From: Chelativorans xinjiangensis
GTDB lineage: Bacteria; Pseudomonadota; Alphaproteobacteria; Rhizobiales; Rhizobiaceae
NCBI RefSeq assembly: GCF_009812055.1
Contig: NZ_WQNH01000026.1
Coordinates: 1-64,000 of the forward strand
Length of the DNA: 64,000 nucleotides
Direction of reading: 5' to 3'
The translations under genes were made by a program, and so were the position numbers. Below are positions 8,200 to 16,572 of the stretch, one piece after another. Numbering within the stretch: the stretch's first letter is position 1; each line of letters begins with the position of its first letter. The notes below the pieces were generated by a model. It was not told where the DNA came from. It searched no databases and was given only the letters and a program-made list of their open reading frames with translations.

Positions 8200-9177
8200 T
8201 CACTCCCCAAGTGCGGCGCGGACCTCTTCCACCATTTCCGTCAGGTTGAGTTTTTCATAGACGGGCTTGACGGCTTCCTTGAACGGCGTGGTGTCGATCT
8301 CCGTCACGTTGACCCCGGCCTCGCGGATGTCGGCGAAGATCGTGTCGGCGCTTTCCACATTGTCCTTGAGTGCCGAGGCGCCCCAGTTCTTCGCCTCCTC
8401 GGTGAGGATCGCGCGCAAATCCTCGGGCAGCGACTGCAGCCAGGCATCGCTGACGAGGAGCCCGCTCATCAGATGAATGTGGCCGGTCAGCGTGATGTCG
8501 CTCACCACCTCATGCAGCTTGGAGCCCCAGATGGCCGATGGCTGCGCCTCGGCGCCGTCGATGGCGCCGGTCTGGATGGAGGGATAGACCTCCGCCCAGG
8601 CGAGCGGCGTCGGCACCGCGCCCATTGCGCCGATGGTCTCCACCCATAGGGGTTGGCCGATGGTGCGTACGCGCACGCCGTCGAGGTCGGCCGGCGTGCT
8701 GACGGGTTTCTTGGTCAGAAGATGCCGCGCGCCCTGGTACCAGTTGAACGACAGCAGTGTCAGGCCGCTCTTTTCGCGCAGCTGGTCGTTCCAATTCGCG
8801 AAGGTGTCGGTCTCCACGAAACGGGCGATTTCCTCGACGCTGTCGAAGGCGTAGGGCGCCACCAGGACGTCGAATTGCGGCACGAAGACGGAGACGCGCG
8901 AGGCCTCGACGAAGGTGCCGACATTGGCGCCGGCCGCCGCCTGGTCCATCATGTCCTGCGTGTCGCCCAGCTGGGAGCTTGGATAAAGCTCGATCTCCAG
9001 CTGGCCGCCGGAGCGCTCCTCCACCGCCTTCTTCATGCCCTCGGCCGCGACCTGCAGCGGGTCGGTTGGGGCAAGGACGGAGCCGAGCTTGAGTGTGTAG
9101 TCGGCGGCCGAAGCGCCGAACGGCATCGCCACGAGGGCGGCCACAGCCGCCGGCCAAAAGATGCGACCGATGTTCAT
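8200..9177 (-). CDS. TRAP transporter periplasmic substrate-binding protein (DctP family)
   Basis: 325 residues from ATG 9177, which has an AGGGAGGAAG site. A signal peptide ends at about residue 24 (FGASAADYTL). The DctP family signature is seen in VRVRTIGQPLWVETIGAMGAVPTPLAWAE-like sequence at about 160-190, where the conserved Arg that salt-bridges the substrate carboxylate lies, and in TGAIDGAEAQP. First gene of the TRAP operon. The context suggests a sugar acid as ligand. Confidence 0.92.
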   Translation of the reverse strand: MNIGRIFWPAAVAALVAMPFGASAADYTLKLGSVLAPTDPLQVAAEGMKKAVEERSGGQLEIELYPSSQLGDTQDMMDQAAAGANVGTFVEASRVSVFVPQFDVLVAPYAFDSVEEIARFVETDTFANWNDQLREKSGLTLLSFNWYQGARHLLTKKPVSTPADLDGVRVRTIGQPLWVETIGAMGAVPTPLAWAEVYPSIQTGAIDGAEAQPSAIWGSKLHEVVSDITLTGHIHLMSGLLVSDAWLQSLPEDLRAILTEEAKNWGASALKDNVESADTIFADIREAGVNVTEIDTTPFKEAVKPVYEKLNLTEMVEEVRAALGE

Positions 9178-9239
9178 ATTCTTCCTCCCTGGTGCCGGTC
9201 CCCATGGGGTCCCAGCTTCGTTGTTACCCAAACCTCTAT

Positions 9240-9253
9240 ACTAATATATTAGT
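9240..9253. promoter_or_regulatory. Palindromic operator candidate before the TRAP operon
   Basis: ACTAATATATTAGT is a perfect 14-bp palindrome, followed by a further AT-rich half site (TACATTAAT). It resembles the inner palindrome at 5380-5397 (TATTAATATAT) and lies 63 bases upstream of the binding-protein start, so the FadR-type regulator at 5463 is the likely ligand. Confidence 0.6.
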
Positions 9254-9338
9254 ACATTAATAAAAGGGGACGTCAAGGGGAGGCGAGGCTGCCGGTGTAT
9301 CCCTGCTGCCAACGCCGACGTCCGCAAATCGCGTTTTG

Positions 9339-10721
9339 CTATTTTGTTGCTGCGCGCCGCGTCTCGGCCCCCCACGTCCGCGCGTAGGCATCCCACGCGG
9401 CACCCGGGCTGGCGATGGGCCGGCTTTTCTGCGCTCGGGACTCGCGGGCCTCCGCGGCCAGAAGTGCGGCGCCGATGCTGGTGCCGGTGGCGCCGGCGAG
9501 GTCGGCGATGACGGGGCGGGCGGTGGCGGCGGCGAGCATGCGTGTGAAGAGGGTGTTGCCGGCGAAGGGGCCCTCGACGATCGTCTCGCCGGCCGCACCG
9601 ACCAGTTCGAGGCAGGTCGCCGTCATCAGCGCCAGATAGAAAGAGGCGGCCGCCTGCTTTTCGCCGGCGCCGGCGGCCTCGCCGCGCCATTCGGATTCGC
9701 GGTCGGGGAAGGGGCCGGAGCCCTGCTGCACGGACGGGAGGAGGAAGAGCCGTTTCCTCAGGGCGGCCTCGGCGTCCGCTTCGGTCCAGCTCTCCCGGCC
9801 TTCGGTCAGCAGGGAGAACTCCCGCCCGCCCATGAAGCGGGCCGAGGGCACCGGGTCGCCGAAGGCGTTGACGTTGACCAGTGTGTCGCGCTGGGGATCG
9901 AGGTCGGGCTCCTTGCCGCCGATCGCCATGGCCACCACCCAGGTGCCCGTCGAGACAACCGAGAAGGGCGGGCGGCGGGCAATGAGATGCGGCAGCAGCG
10001 AGGCGTTGGAATCGTGCACGCCGCACAGGACCGGCGTCGAAGGGTCGAGGCCGGTCGCTTCCGCCACCGACGGGAGGACGGGGCCGAGCTTCGCGCTTGC
10101 CGGCCGCATGGGCGGCATGAGCGGCCGCCAGCCCATGCGCTCGACGAGGCTGGAGAAATCGCCGGCGGAGGGCGACCAGAGATCCGTGTGGCAGCCGAGC
10201 GAGGTCACCTCGCATGCGGCCACGCCGGTCAGCCGCAAGGCCCAGTATTGCGGGTAGGGGAGGATCGCCCGCGCGCCGGCAAAGGCGTCGGGGAAGGCTT
10301 GTCTCTGCCAGAAAAGCTGGGCGCCGAGATTGAGGCCGACCGGCAGGCGCGGCGAGCCGGTCTCGGCGAAGGGCGGACGGACGGCATCGTATTCGGCGGC
10401 GGTCCCGTCCGGTCCCGCATGCTCGTAGTCGAGCACCGGCAGGGCGAGTGCGCCCTGGCCGTCGATCAGTGTGGCCGTGGCACCGTGGGTGGTGACGGAG
10501 ACGGCGTCGATGGTGCTTTTTCGCCGCAGGGCGGAAAGGCTCTCGAGGATGAAGGACCACAGGCCTTCGATGTCGTAGTGGGGGTAGGGGCGGTCCGTCA
10601 GCACCGTGTTCGGGGTGCGGCGCTGGTCGGTCTCCGCGCCGCGCTCGAGGTCGACCAGCGCCAGCTTGGCATTGGTCTTGCCGATGTCGATGACGGCGAC
10701 ATCGCGGATGGAACCCGTCAC
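9339..10721 (-). CDS. rhaK: FGGY-family carbohydrate kinase, rhamnose kinase RhaK
   Basis: 460 residues. Phosphorylates the sugar in L-rhamnose catabolism; in rhizobia RhaK is also required for activity of the RhaSTPQ importer (published for R. leguminosarum). FGGY fold: N-terminal phosphate-1 loop VIDIGKTNAKLALVD at about 9-23, VVSTGTWVV at the second phosphate loop, and the C-terminal GGREFSLLTEG and LAGATGTSIGAALLAA segments. The GTG start overlaps the rhaQ stop as GTGA, which sets the start and shows coupling. Last gene of the rhaRSTPQK series. The sequence is open much further upstream, but that would overlap rhaQ. Confidence 0.88.
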   Translation of the reverse strand: MTGSIRDVAVIDIGKTNAKLALVDLERGAETDQRRTPNTVLTDRPYPHYDIEGLWSFILESLSALRRKSTIDAVSVTTHGATATLIDGQGALALPVLDYEHAGPDGTAAEYDAVRPPFAETGSPRLPVGLNLGAQLFWQRQAFPDAFAGARAILPYPQYWALRLTGVAACEVTSLGCHTDLWSPSAGDFSSLVERMGWRPLMPPMRPASAKLGPVLPSVAEATGLDPSTPVLCGVHDSNASLLPHLIARRPPFSVVSTGTWVVAMAIGGKEPDLDPQRDTLVNVNAFGDPVPSARFMGGREFSLLTEGRESWTEADAEAALRKRLFLLPSVQQGSGPFPDRESEWRGEAAGAGEKQAAASFYLALMTATCLELVGAAGETIVEGPFAGNTLFTRMLAAATARPVIADLAGATGTSIGAALLAAEARESRAQKSRPIASPGAAWDAYARTWGAETRRAATK

Positions 10722-11728
10722 GCCGAACGCTCCCCCTTGAGCCGCTGCCACAGCATCGGCGCGCCGATGACGGTGATGAGAAGCAGGCCAACGAAGATGG
10801 ACATGACGATGCCCGGCACGTTGGCAAGCCCGAAGCCGAAGGTGACGAGGCCCATGATGACTGCGGCGATGACGACACCGGGAATGCCGCCCGAGCCGCC
10901 CAGGATGCTGACGCCGCCGAGCACCACCATCGTCACCACCTCGAGCTCCCAGCCGAAGGCGATGGAAGGCCGCGTCGAGCCGAGACGCGCGGTGAGGCAG
11001 ATGGCGGCGATGCCCGACATCAGCCCGGTCATGAGGAAGAGGATGAACTTGGTGCGTCCCACCCGCACGCCGGAGAAGAGCGCCCCGACAAGGTTGTTGC
11101 CGATGGCGTAGACCGTGCGGCCGAAGCTCGTCCAGTGCAACAGGATGCCGAAGAAGAGGGCGATTGCCAAAAACAGTACAAGTTCGAAGGAGATCACCCA
11201 CCACACATATCCCTGGCCGAACCAGGCAAAGCCGGGCGGGTAGCCGGTGAAGGCCTTATCGCCGAGGATGATGTAGGCGATGCCGCGGAAGAGGCTCATG
11301 GTGCCGATGGTCACCACGATGGACGGCAGGCCGAGCCCGGTGACAAGCCAGCCGTTGAAGGCGCCGCATAGAAGCCCGACGAGAAGGCCGGTGAGCACCA
11401 GCTCCGGCGTGCCGGCGCCGTATTGCAGCGCCACGCCCATGGCGGTGGAGGCGAGCGCGATGATGGCGGCGACGGAAAGGTCGATCTCGCCCGAGATGAT
11501 CAGCAGCGCCATGGCCATGGCGATCATCGCCTTCTCGGTGAAATTGAAGGTGGCGTCCGAGAGGTTCCAGGCGTTGAGGAAGTAGGGCGAGGAAAGCGCG
11601 TTGACGATGAAGACGACGATGGCGACGGCGATCAGCAGTGTCTCCCAGCTCTTGAAGAGCGAGGACCAGCGGCCTTCCAGCCGGTCGGGGATAGCGCGTG
11701 GCCCTGAGCCTGTCGAAGGGGCGTTCAT
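10718..11728 (-). CDS. rhaQ: L-rhamnose ABC transporter permease RhaQ
   Basis: 336 residues, about 8-10 membrane helices, BPD_transp_2 (RbsC-like) family. Marker segments are GEIDLSVAAIIALAS, GLPSIVVTIGTMSLFRG and GRTVYAIGNN. It forms the inner-membrane channel with RhaP. Four-base overlaps with rhaP upstream and rhaK downstream show one operon. The first dozen residues (NAPSTGSGPRA) are encoded by a copy of the widespread CCCTGAGCCTGTCGAAGGGGCG repeat motif, an odd N-terminal tail compared with family members. Confidence 0.9.
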   Translation of the reverse strand: MNAPSTGSGPRAIPDRLEGRWSSLFKSWETLLIAVAIVVFIVNALSSPYFLNAWNLSDATFNFTEKAMIAMAMALLIISGEIDLSVAAIIALASTAMGVALQYGAGTPELVLTGLLVGLLCGAFNGWLVTGLGLPSIVVTIGTMSLFRGIAYIILGDKAFTGYPPGFAWFGQGYVWWVISFELVLFLAIALFFGILLHWTSFGRTVYAIGNNLVGALFSGVRVGRTKFILFLMTGLMSGIAAICLTARLGSTRPSIAFGWELEVVTMVVLGGVSILGGSGGIPGVVIAAVIMGLVTFGFGLANVPGIVMSIFVGLLLITVIGAPMLWQRLKGERSA

Positions 11729-12705
11729 GCCGCCGCCTCCCTGTTCCTGAGGATGAGCCGGCCCTTCTTGCGCTCTGCGCGGGCGTTGAAGGCGACGGCG
11801 AGGATGATGGCGCCGCCGGAGATGGCAAGCTGCCAGAAAGGCGAGATGTTGATGACGGGCAGCGCGTTCTTGACGACGCCGAAGAACAGTGCGCCGAGCA
11901 CCGCTCCGCCCACCGAGCCGATGCCGCCGGCAATGGAGATGCCGCCGATGACGCAGGCGGCGATGATGTCAAGTTCGAAGCCGCCGGCGATGTCGACATA
12001 GGCCACCGCGTAGCGCGACACCCAGAGATAGCCGGAAAGCCCTGCCAGCGCGCCGGCGAAGGTGAAGGCGGCAAAGCGTGTGCGGCCGACGTCGATGCCC
12101 GTATAGACAGCGGCCGTCGGATTGCCGCCGACGGCGTAGAAGGCGCGGCCGAGCGGCGTGCGCGTGATGACCACCACCATCAGGGCGATCATGAAGAGCG
12201 CGACCCACGAGAGGACCGGCAGGCCGAGGAGAGGCGTGCGCGGGAACGCCTTGAAGGCGGCGCTCATCTGGTGCGCGTTGATCCAGGCGCCGCCCGACAT
12301 CACGAAGATGATGCCGCGGAAGATGGTGAGCGTGCCGAGCGTGACGACGATGGGCGGAATCTCGACCTTCCACACGAGAATGCCGTTGAAGGCGCCGAGG
12401 GCGGCGCCGAGGAGAATGCCGAGCGCGATCAGGAGGGGGACGGGGATGCCCGGCATCGCCGCGTTCAGCATCGCCACCGTCATGCCGGTTAGCGCCAGGT
12501 TCGCCGCCATGGAAAGATCGATGCAGCGGGTGAGGATGACCATCATCTGGCCGAGCGCCAGGATGATGAGGATCGAGGTGTCGTTGAAGACGTTGGCAAG
12601 GTTGCGCGGCCGCACGAAGCCGGGGAAGCGCCAGGCGATGACGGCCAGCAGCAGGACGATGACCGCTGCCAAAAGCAGTTCGCGGGATTTGAGGAGCTTC
12701 TGCAT
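11725..12705 (-). CDS. rhaP: L-rhamnose ABC transporter permease RhaP
   Basis: 326 residues, RbsC-like permease with about 9 membrane helices. Markers: RCIDLSMAANLALTGM, EIPPIVVTLGTLTIFRGI, GRAFYAVGGNPTAA. Start ATG 12705. It follows the ATPase gene by 46 bases and overlaps rhaQ by four. The two permeases are distinct paralogues, as in the rhizobial rha operon. Confidence 0.9.
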   Translation of the reverse strand: MQKLLKSRELLLAAVIVLLLAVIAWRFPGFVRPRNLANVFNDTSILIILALGQMMVILTRCIDLSMAANLALTGMTVAMLNAAMPGIPVPLLIALGILLGAALGAFNGILVWKVEIPPIVVTLGTLTIFRGIIFVMSGGAWINAHQMSAAFKAFPRTPLLGLPVLSWVALFMIALMVVVITRTPLGRAFYAVGGNPTAAVYTGIDVGRTRFAAFTFAGALAGLSGYLWVSRYAVAYVDIAGGFELDIIAACVIGGISIAGGIGSVGGAVLGALFFGVVKNALPVINISPFWQLAISGGAIILAVAFNARAERKKGRLILRNREAAA

Positions 12706-12751
12706 TGGCTATGGCCTTTTGGGATGTAGAGACTGATGGACCAGCGCCCCT

Positions 12752-14311
12752 TCACTTCCGATTCGCATCATTCCCTCCAATCCCCGCCGCCGCACGCACC
12801 AGCATCTCCGCATCCAGCCCCTCGCGCGTATATTCACCGGCGATCCGGCCCTCGCGCATGACGATCACGCGGTCCGACATGCCGAGGACCTCCGGGATTT
12901 CGGAAGAGACCATGATGATGCTCAGGCCCTCCGCCACCAATTCGCTCATGAATTCGTGGACGGCCGCTTTGGAGCCGATGTCGATGCCCTTGGTGGGCTC
13001 GTCGAGGATGATGACCTTCGGGTGGGTAGCGAGCCATTTGGCGATCACCACCTTCTGCTGGTTGCCGCCCGAGAGTGTGCCGACGTCGCGGTCGAGGCTT
13101 GCCGCGCGCAAGTCGAGGCGGGAGGTGTATTGGCGGGCCAGCTTGAACTCTTCCGCAAGGCGCAGGAAGCCCCGGCGCGAGGTGCGCGAAAGGGACGGCA
13201 GGGTCACGTTCTGGAAGATGGGCAGGCCGGCGATCGCCCCCTGGCGGCCACGCTCCTCCGGCACGTAGACGATGCCGCGGCGGATGGCCTCGGCGGGGCT
13301 GCGGATGACGGCCACCTCGCCGCCGATCCTGACCGCCCCCCGCGAAGGCCTGGTGACGCCGAACAGCGCCTGCATCAATTCGCTGCGGCCGGCACCGACG
13401 AGGCCGTAGAAGCCGAGGATCTCGCCGTGCTTCAGTTCGAAGCCGATGTCGGCGAACTCGGTCGGGTGGTTGTAGCCGGAGACGGTCAGCACAGGTTGGC
13501 CGATCTCGACGTCGCGCTTGGGGAAAATCTGCCCCACCGGTCGGCCCACCATCAGGCGCACCAGTGCATCGTGGTCGGTCTCGGAGATGAGGCCGGCGCC
13601 GACGCATTCGCCGTCGCGGAAGACCGTGTAGCGGTCGGCGATGCGGAAGATCTCATCGAACTTGTGGCTGATGAAGAGGATGGCCTTGCCTTCCGCCTTC
13701 AGCCGCTCGACCAACGCGTAAAGTTCCTCGATCTCCTTGTAGGAAAGGGCCGCCGTCGGCTCGTCCATGATGACGATGCGCGCCTCGACCGACAGGGCGC
13801 GGGCGATGGCGACGAGATGCTTGCTGGCGATGCCGAGGTCGCGCAGGCGCACGTCGGGGTCGATCGCCGCGCCGATGCGCTTGAGGACGGCCGAAGCGTC
13901 GCGGTTCATGCGGGCCCGGTCGATAAGGCCCAAGCGTCCGCGCGGGGCGTGGCCGAGATAGATGTTCTCGGCCACGGAAAGTTCGTCGAAGAGGACGGTT
14001 TCCTGGTGGATGGCCGTGATGCCGGCCTGCGTGGCGTCATAGGCGGTGGGGAAGGAGACCTCCTCGCCGCCGAGCCGGATCGCGCCTTCGTCCGGCTGGT
14101 AGATGCCGGTGAGGATTTTTACGAGCGTCGACTTGCCGGCGCCGTTCTCGCCGACGAGGGCCGTGACGGTGCCGGGGTAGAGCTCCAGCGACACGCCGGA
14201 AAGCGCGCGCACGCCGGGGAAGCTCTTGGAGATGCCGGAGAGCGCGAGGACCGGTTCGTTGGCCGGGGTTTGGGCCTTGTTCACCGTTGCAGGTTGGGCT
14301 TGTTGGAGCAT
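12752..14311 (-). CDS. rhaT: L-rhamnose ABC transporter ATP-binding protein RhaT (two ABC domains)
   Basis: 519 residues with two fused nucleotide-binding domains, as in RbsA/MglA. Domain 1 (about 20-255): Walker A GENGAGKST near 55, Walker B IVIMDEPTAALS. Domain 2 (about 265-510) has the degenerate Walker A GLVGAGRSE usual in this family, signature LSGGNQQKVVIAKWL and Walker B VIILDEPTKGID. Powers L-rhamnose uptake. The gap to rhaS holds a palindromic repeat (14339-14520). Confidence 0.92.
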   Translation of the reverse strand: MLQQAQPATVNKAQTPANEPVLALSGISKSFPGVRALSGVSLELYPGTVTALVGENGAGKSTLVKILTGIYQPDEGAIRLGGEEVSFPTAYDATQAGITAIHQETVLFDELSVAENIYLGHAPRGRLGLIDRARMNRDASAVLKRIGAAIDPDVRLRDLGIASKHLVAIARALSVEARIVIMDEPTAALSYKEIEELYALVERLKAEGKAILFISHKFDEIFRIADRYTVFRDGECVGAGLISETDHDALVRLMVGRPVGQIFPKRDVEIGQPVLTVSGYNHPTEFADIGFELKHGEILGFYGLVGAGRSELMQALFGVTRPSRGAVRIGGEVAVIRSPAEAIRRGIVYVPEERGRQGAIAGLPIFQNVTLPSLSRTSRRGFLRLAEEFKLARQYTSRLDLRAASLDRDVGTLSGGNQQKVVIAKWLATHPKVIILDEPTKGIDIGSKAAVHEFMSELVAEGLSIIMVSSEIPEVLGMSDRVIVMREGRIAGEYTREGLDAEMLVRAAAGIGGNDANRK

Positions 14312-14338
14312 TGTGCGACTTTATCACGTTGGGCCGTG

Positions 14339-14520
14339 GAGGCGCCTTTCCCCTCCCCCATGTGGGACCCTTGTGGGGGAGGGTGGGCCCGCCGGCCTGC
14401 CGGCGGGGTCGGATAGGGGTGGTAGAGGCCGTGTGCCGGGTTTCAAAGGTTGTACCCGTCGCGTCGACCCCCACCCCTAACCCCTCCCCATCCTGAGCTT
14501 GTCGAAGGGGGAGGGGGATC
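14339..14520. repeat. CT-rich palindromic repeat between rhaS and rhaT
   Basis: CCCCTCCCCCATGTGGGACCC...GTGGGGGAGGGTGGG near 14346-14390 and CCCCACCCCTAACCCCTCCCC...GGGGGAGGGGG near 14468-14518 are complementary, and a CATCCTGAGCTTGTCGAAGG motif is embedded. It belongs to the same family as 38219-38436 and 42838-42995. Lying inside the rha operon, the strong fold may lower expression of the genes after rhaS, a common way to keep binding protein in excess. Confidence 0.75.
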
Positions 14521-14529
14521 GGCAACCCC

Positions 14530-15534
14530 TCAGAAGATATCCTTGAACTTGTCGATGTTCGAGGCGTCGTAGACGAACGGCTCGGCCATCGCGCCCTCCC
14601 GGTTCTCGTCGAGCGTCACCGTGCCGACCCGGCCCATCGCGATCTCCGCGCCGGGCTCGGCCGTCGCCTGATCGGTCGCCAGGTTGTAGGCGATCATGGT
14701 AGCGGCGTAGCCGAGGTCGATCGGGTTCCAGATGGCGAAGCTCTTCGAGGCGCCGGACTCCACGTGGCCGGCCATCTCCGAGGGCAGCCCCAGGCCGGTG
14801 ACGTTGATCTCGCCCGCCTTGCCGGCGTCGGTGACGGCCTGTGCCGCGGCGACGATGCCGACCGAGGTTGGGGCGATGATGGCCTTCAGGTCAGGGTAGC
14901 TCTGGATGAGGCCCTGCGCCTCGCGGTAGGACTTGTCGGCGAGGTCGTCGCCATAGACCGTGGTGACGAGGTTCACGCCGGGATAGTCGGGTAGGACCTT
15001 CTTCATCTCGGCGATCCAGTTGTTCTGGTTGGTGTGGGTGGCCGAGGCCGAAAGGATCGCCACCTCGCCGCCGCCCTCGGGCAGATGCTCGGCCGCCATC
15101 TTCACGCACATCTCGCCGATCAGCTGGTTGGACGAGGGGTTGAGGTTCATCTCGCGGCCTTCGGGCGCCACGCCCGAATCCCAGGAAATGACGGTAATCC
15201 CACGGTCCATCGCCTTCTTGAGCGTAGGCACGAGCGCATCGGTGTCGTTGGCCGAAACGGCGATGGCGTCGACGTTCTGGGCGATCAGCGAGTTGATGAC
15301 CTCGATCTGGCCTTCGGCCGTGGTGTCGGTCGGCCCGGTGTAGATGATCTCGACATTGCCCAATTCTTCGGCTGCTTCCTGGGCGCCTTCGTTGGCGGCT
15401 TCGAAGAAGCCGATGCCGAGCGCCTTGACGACCAGCGCGATGCGCACATTGTCCTGTGCGTGTGCCTGGACCGCGCCGATGGTCAATGCGGCGGTGGCCG
15501 CCGCGGTTACCAGCAATTTCCTTAGAATGCTCAT
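14530..15534 (-). CDS. rhaS: L-rhamnose ABC transporter periplasmic binding protein RhaS
   Basis: 334 residues, Peripla_BP_4 (RbsB-like) family. Signal peptide of about 26 residues ending VQAHAQ. Binding-protein features include NSLIAQNVDAIAVSANDTDAL, ISWDSGVAPEGR and the hinge segments near 130 and 260. Start has an AGGGAGG site. First structural gene after the regulator and highly likely the L-rhamnose receptor, given the flanking genes. Confidence 0.92.
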   Translation of the reverse strand: MSILRKLLVTAAATAALTIGAVQAHAQDNVRIALVVKALGIGFFEAANEGAQEAAEELGNVEIIYTGPTDTTAEGQIEVINSLIAQNVDAIAVSANDTDALVPTLKKAMDRGITVISWDSGVAPEGREMNLNPSSNQLIGEMCVKMAAEHLPEGGGEVAILSASATHTNQNNWIAEMKKVLPDYPGVNLVTTVYGDDLADKSYREAQGLIQSYPDLKAIIAPTSVGIVAAAQAVTDAGKAGEINVTGLGLPSEMAGHVESGASKSFAIWNPIDLGYAATMIAYNLATDQATAEPGAEIAMGRVGTVTLDENREGAMAEPFVYDASNIDKFKDIF

Positions 15535-15575
15535 TGTTTCCTCCCTTGAGCGCTTGCTTCATCGGCCCTGCCCGC

Positions 15576-16385
15576 TCATGCCGGCAGGGAAGTCTCCTCT
15601 TGGCCTCGTGCCGTTCCGCGGGCGACGATCAGCCTGACGCCTGATGCCTCCAGCATCTTCGCCTCGCGGTCGGTCACGCCTTCGTCGGTGACCACCGTGG
15701 CGATCCGTTCCAGCCCGCACAGGATCAGGCTCGAGCGCTGGCGGAACTTGGACGAATCGACCAACACCACCAGTTCGTCCGCCTGGTTGATCAGCTTCTG
15801 CTCGGCCTGGATCAGCAGCGGGTCGCCCTCCATGAGGCCGAGCGGGCCCAGCCCCTGGGCGCCCATGAACATGCGGCGGGCGTAGAAATTGGCCGTCACG
15901 TCGTTGTCGAAGGGCGACAGGACGATGTTCTGCTCGCGGTAGATGGTGCCCCCCGGCAGCACCACCGTATTCTTCGAATGTTTTAGAAGATGCTCGGCGA
16001 TGACGAAGGAATTGGTGAGGATGGGCATCCGGCGGCCGGCCAGGAAATGCACCATCTGGAATGTGGTCGTGCCGCCGTTGATGATGATCGGCTCGCCGTC
16101 CCGGCATAGCTCCACCGCCTCGCGGGCGATCGCCCGCTTCTTGTCGGCGTTCAGTGTCTCGTTGACCTTGAAGGGGCGGCCGGCAAGGCCGATCACCTGC
16201 GGCGGGGTGTTGGCCTCGGCGCCGCCGCGCACGCGCCGCAGCTTCTGCTGCACGTGAAGTGCTGCGATGTCGCGCCGTATCGTCGCCTCGGAAGCGCCGG
16301 TGAGGTCCACCATTTCCTGCACGGTGACGACCGGCTTCTCCTGGATGGCCGACAGGATGATGCGGTGGCGTTCCTTTTCGTGCAT
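15576..16385 (-). CDS. rhaR: DeoR-family regulator RhaR
   Basis: 269 residues. N-terminal DeoR helix-turn-helix (about 5-60; VTVQEMVDLTGASEATIRRDIAAL) and a C-terminal DeoRC sugar-phosphate sensor domain (about 80-250) with IINGGTTTFQM and ILTNSFVIAEHLL. It heads the rhaRSTPQK unit and faces rhaD across a 187-base gap, so it most likely represses both directions until a rhamnose metabolite appears, as described for rhizobial RhaR. GGAGGGAGGA precedes the ATG. Confidence 0.9.
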   Translation of the reverse strand: MHEKERHRIILSAIQEKPVVTVQEMVDLTGASEATIRRDIAALHVQQKLRRVRGGAEANTPPQVIGLAGRPFKVNETLNADKKRAIAREAVELCRDGEPIIINGGTTTFQMVHFLAGRRMPILTNSFVIAEHLLKHSKNTVVLPGGTIYREQNIVLSPFDNDVTANFYARRMFMGAQGLGPLGLMEGDPLLIQAEQKLINQADELVVLVDSSKFRQRSSLILCGLERIATVVTDEGVTDREAKMLEASGVRLIVARGTARGQEETSLPA

Positions 16386-16572
16386 GGTTCCTCCCTCCGT
16401 GCCGAATTAACGCACTGGAAACGCACAGTGTCAATCACATTCCGTCACAAGTGCGCATATTGCAGCGCGATATGAGTGAACGTGAGCGATATTGATTGAC
16501 ATGGTAGGGCCCATTTGCCACCTTGTCGGCACGAAACGTGCGTCCGCCGAGGGCGCTGCGAGGGAGGATTCC

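Noticed and set aside
9339-11204. Longer version of the kinase starting at 11204
   Set aside because: It would overlap rhaQ by almost 490 bases; the GTG at 10721 gives a GTGA overlap and a family-like N-terminus.
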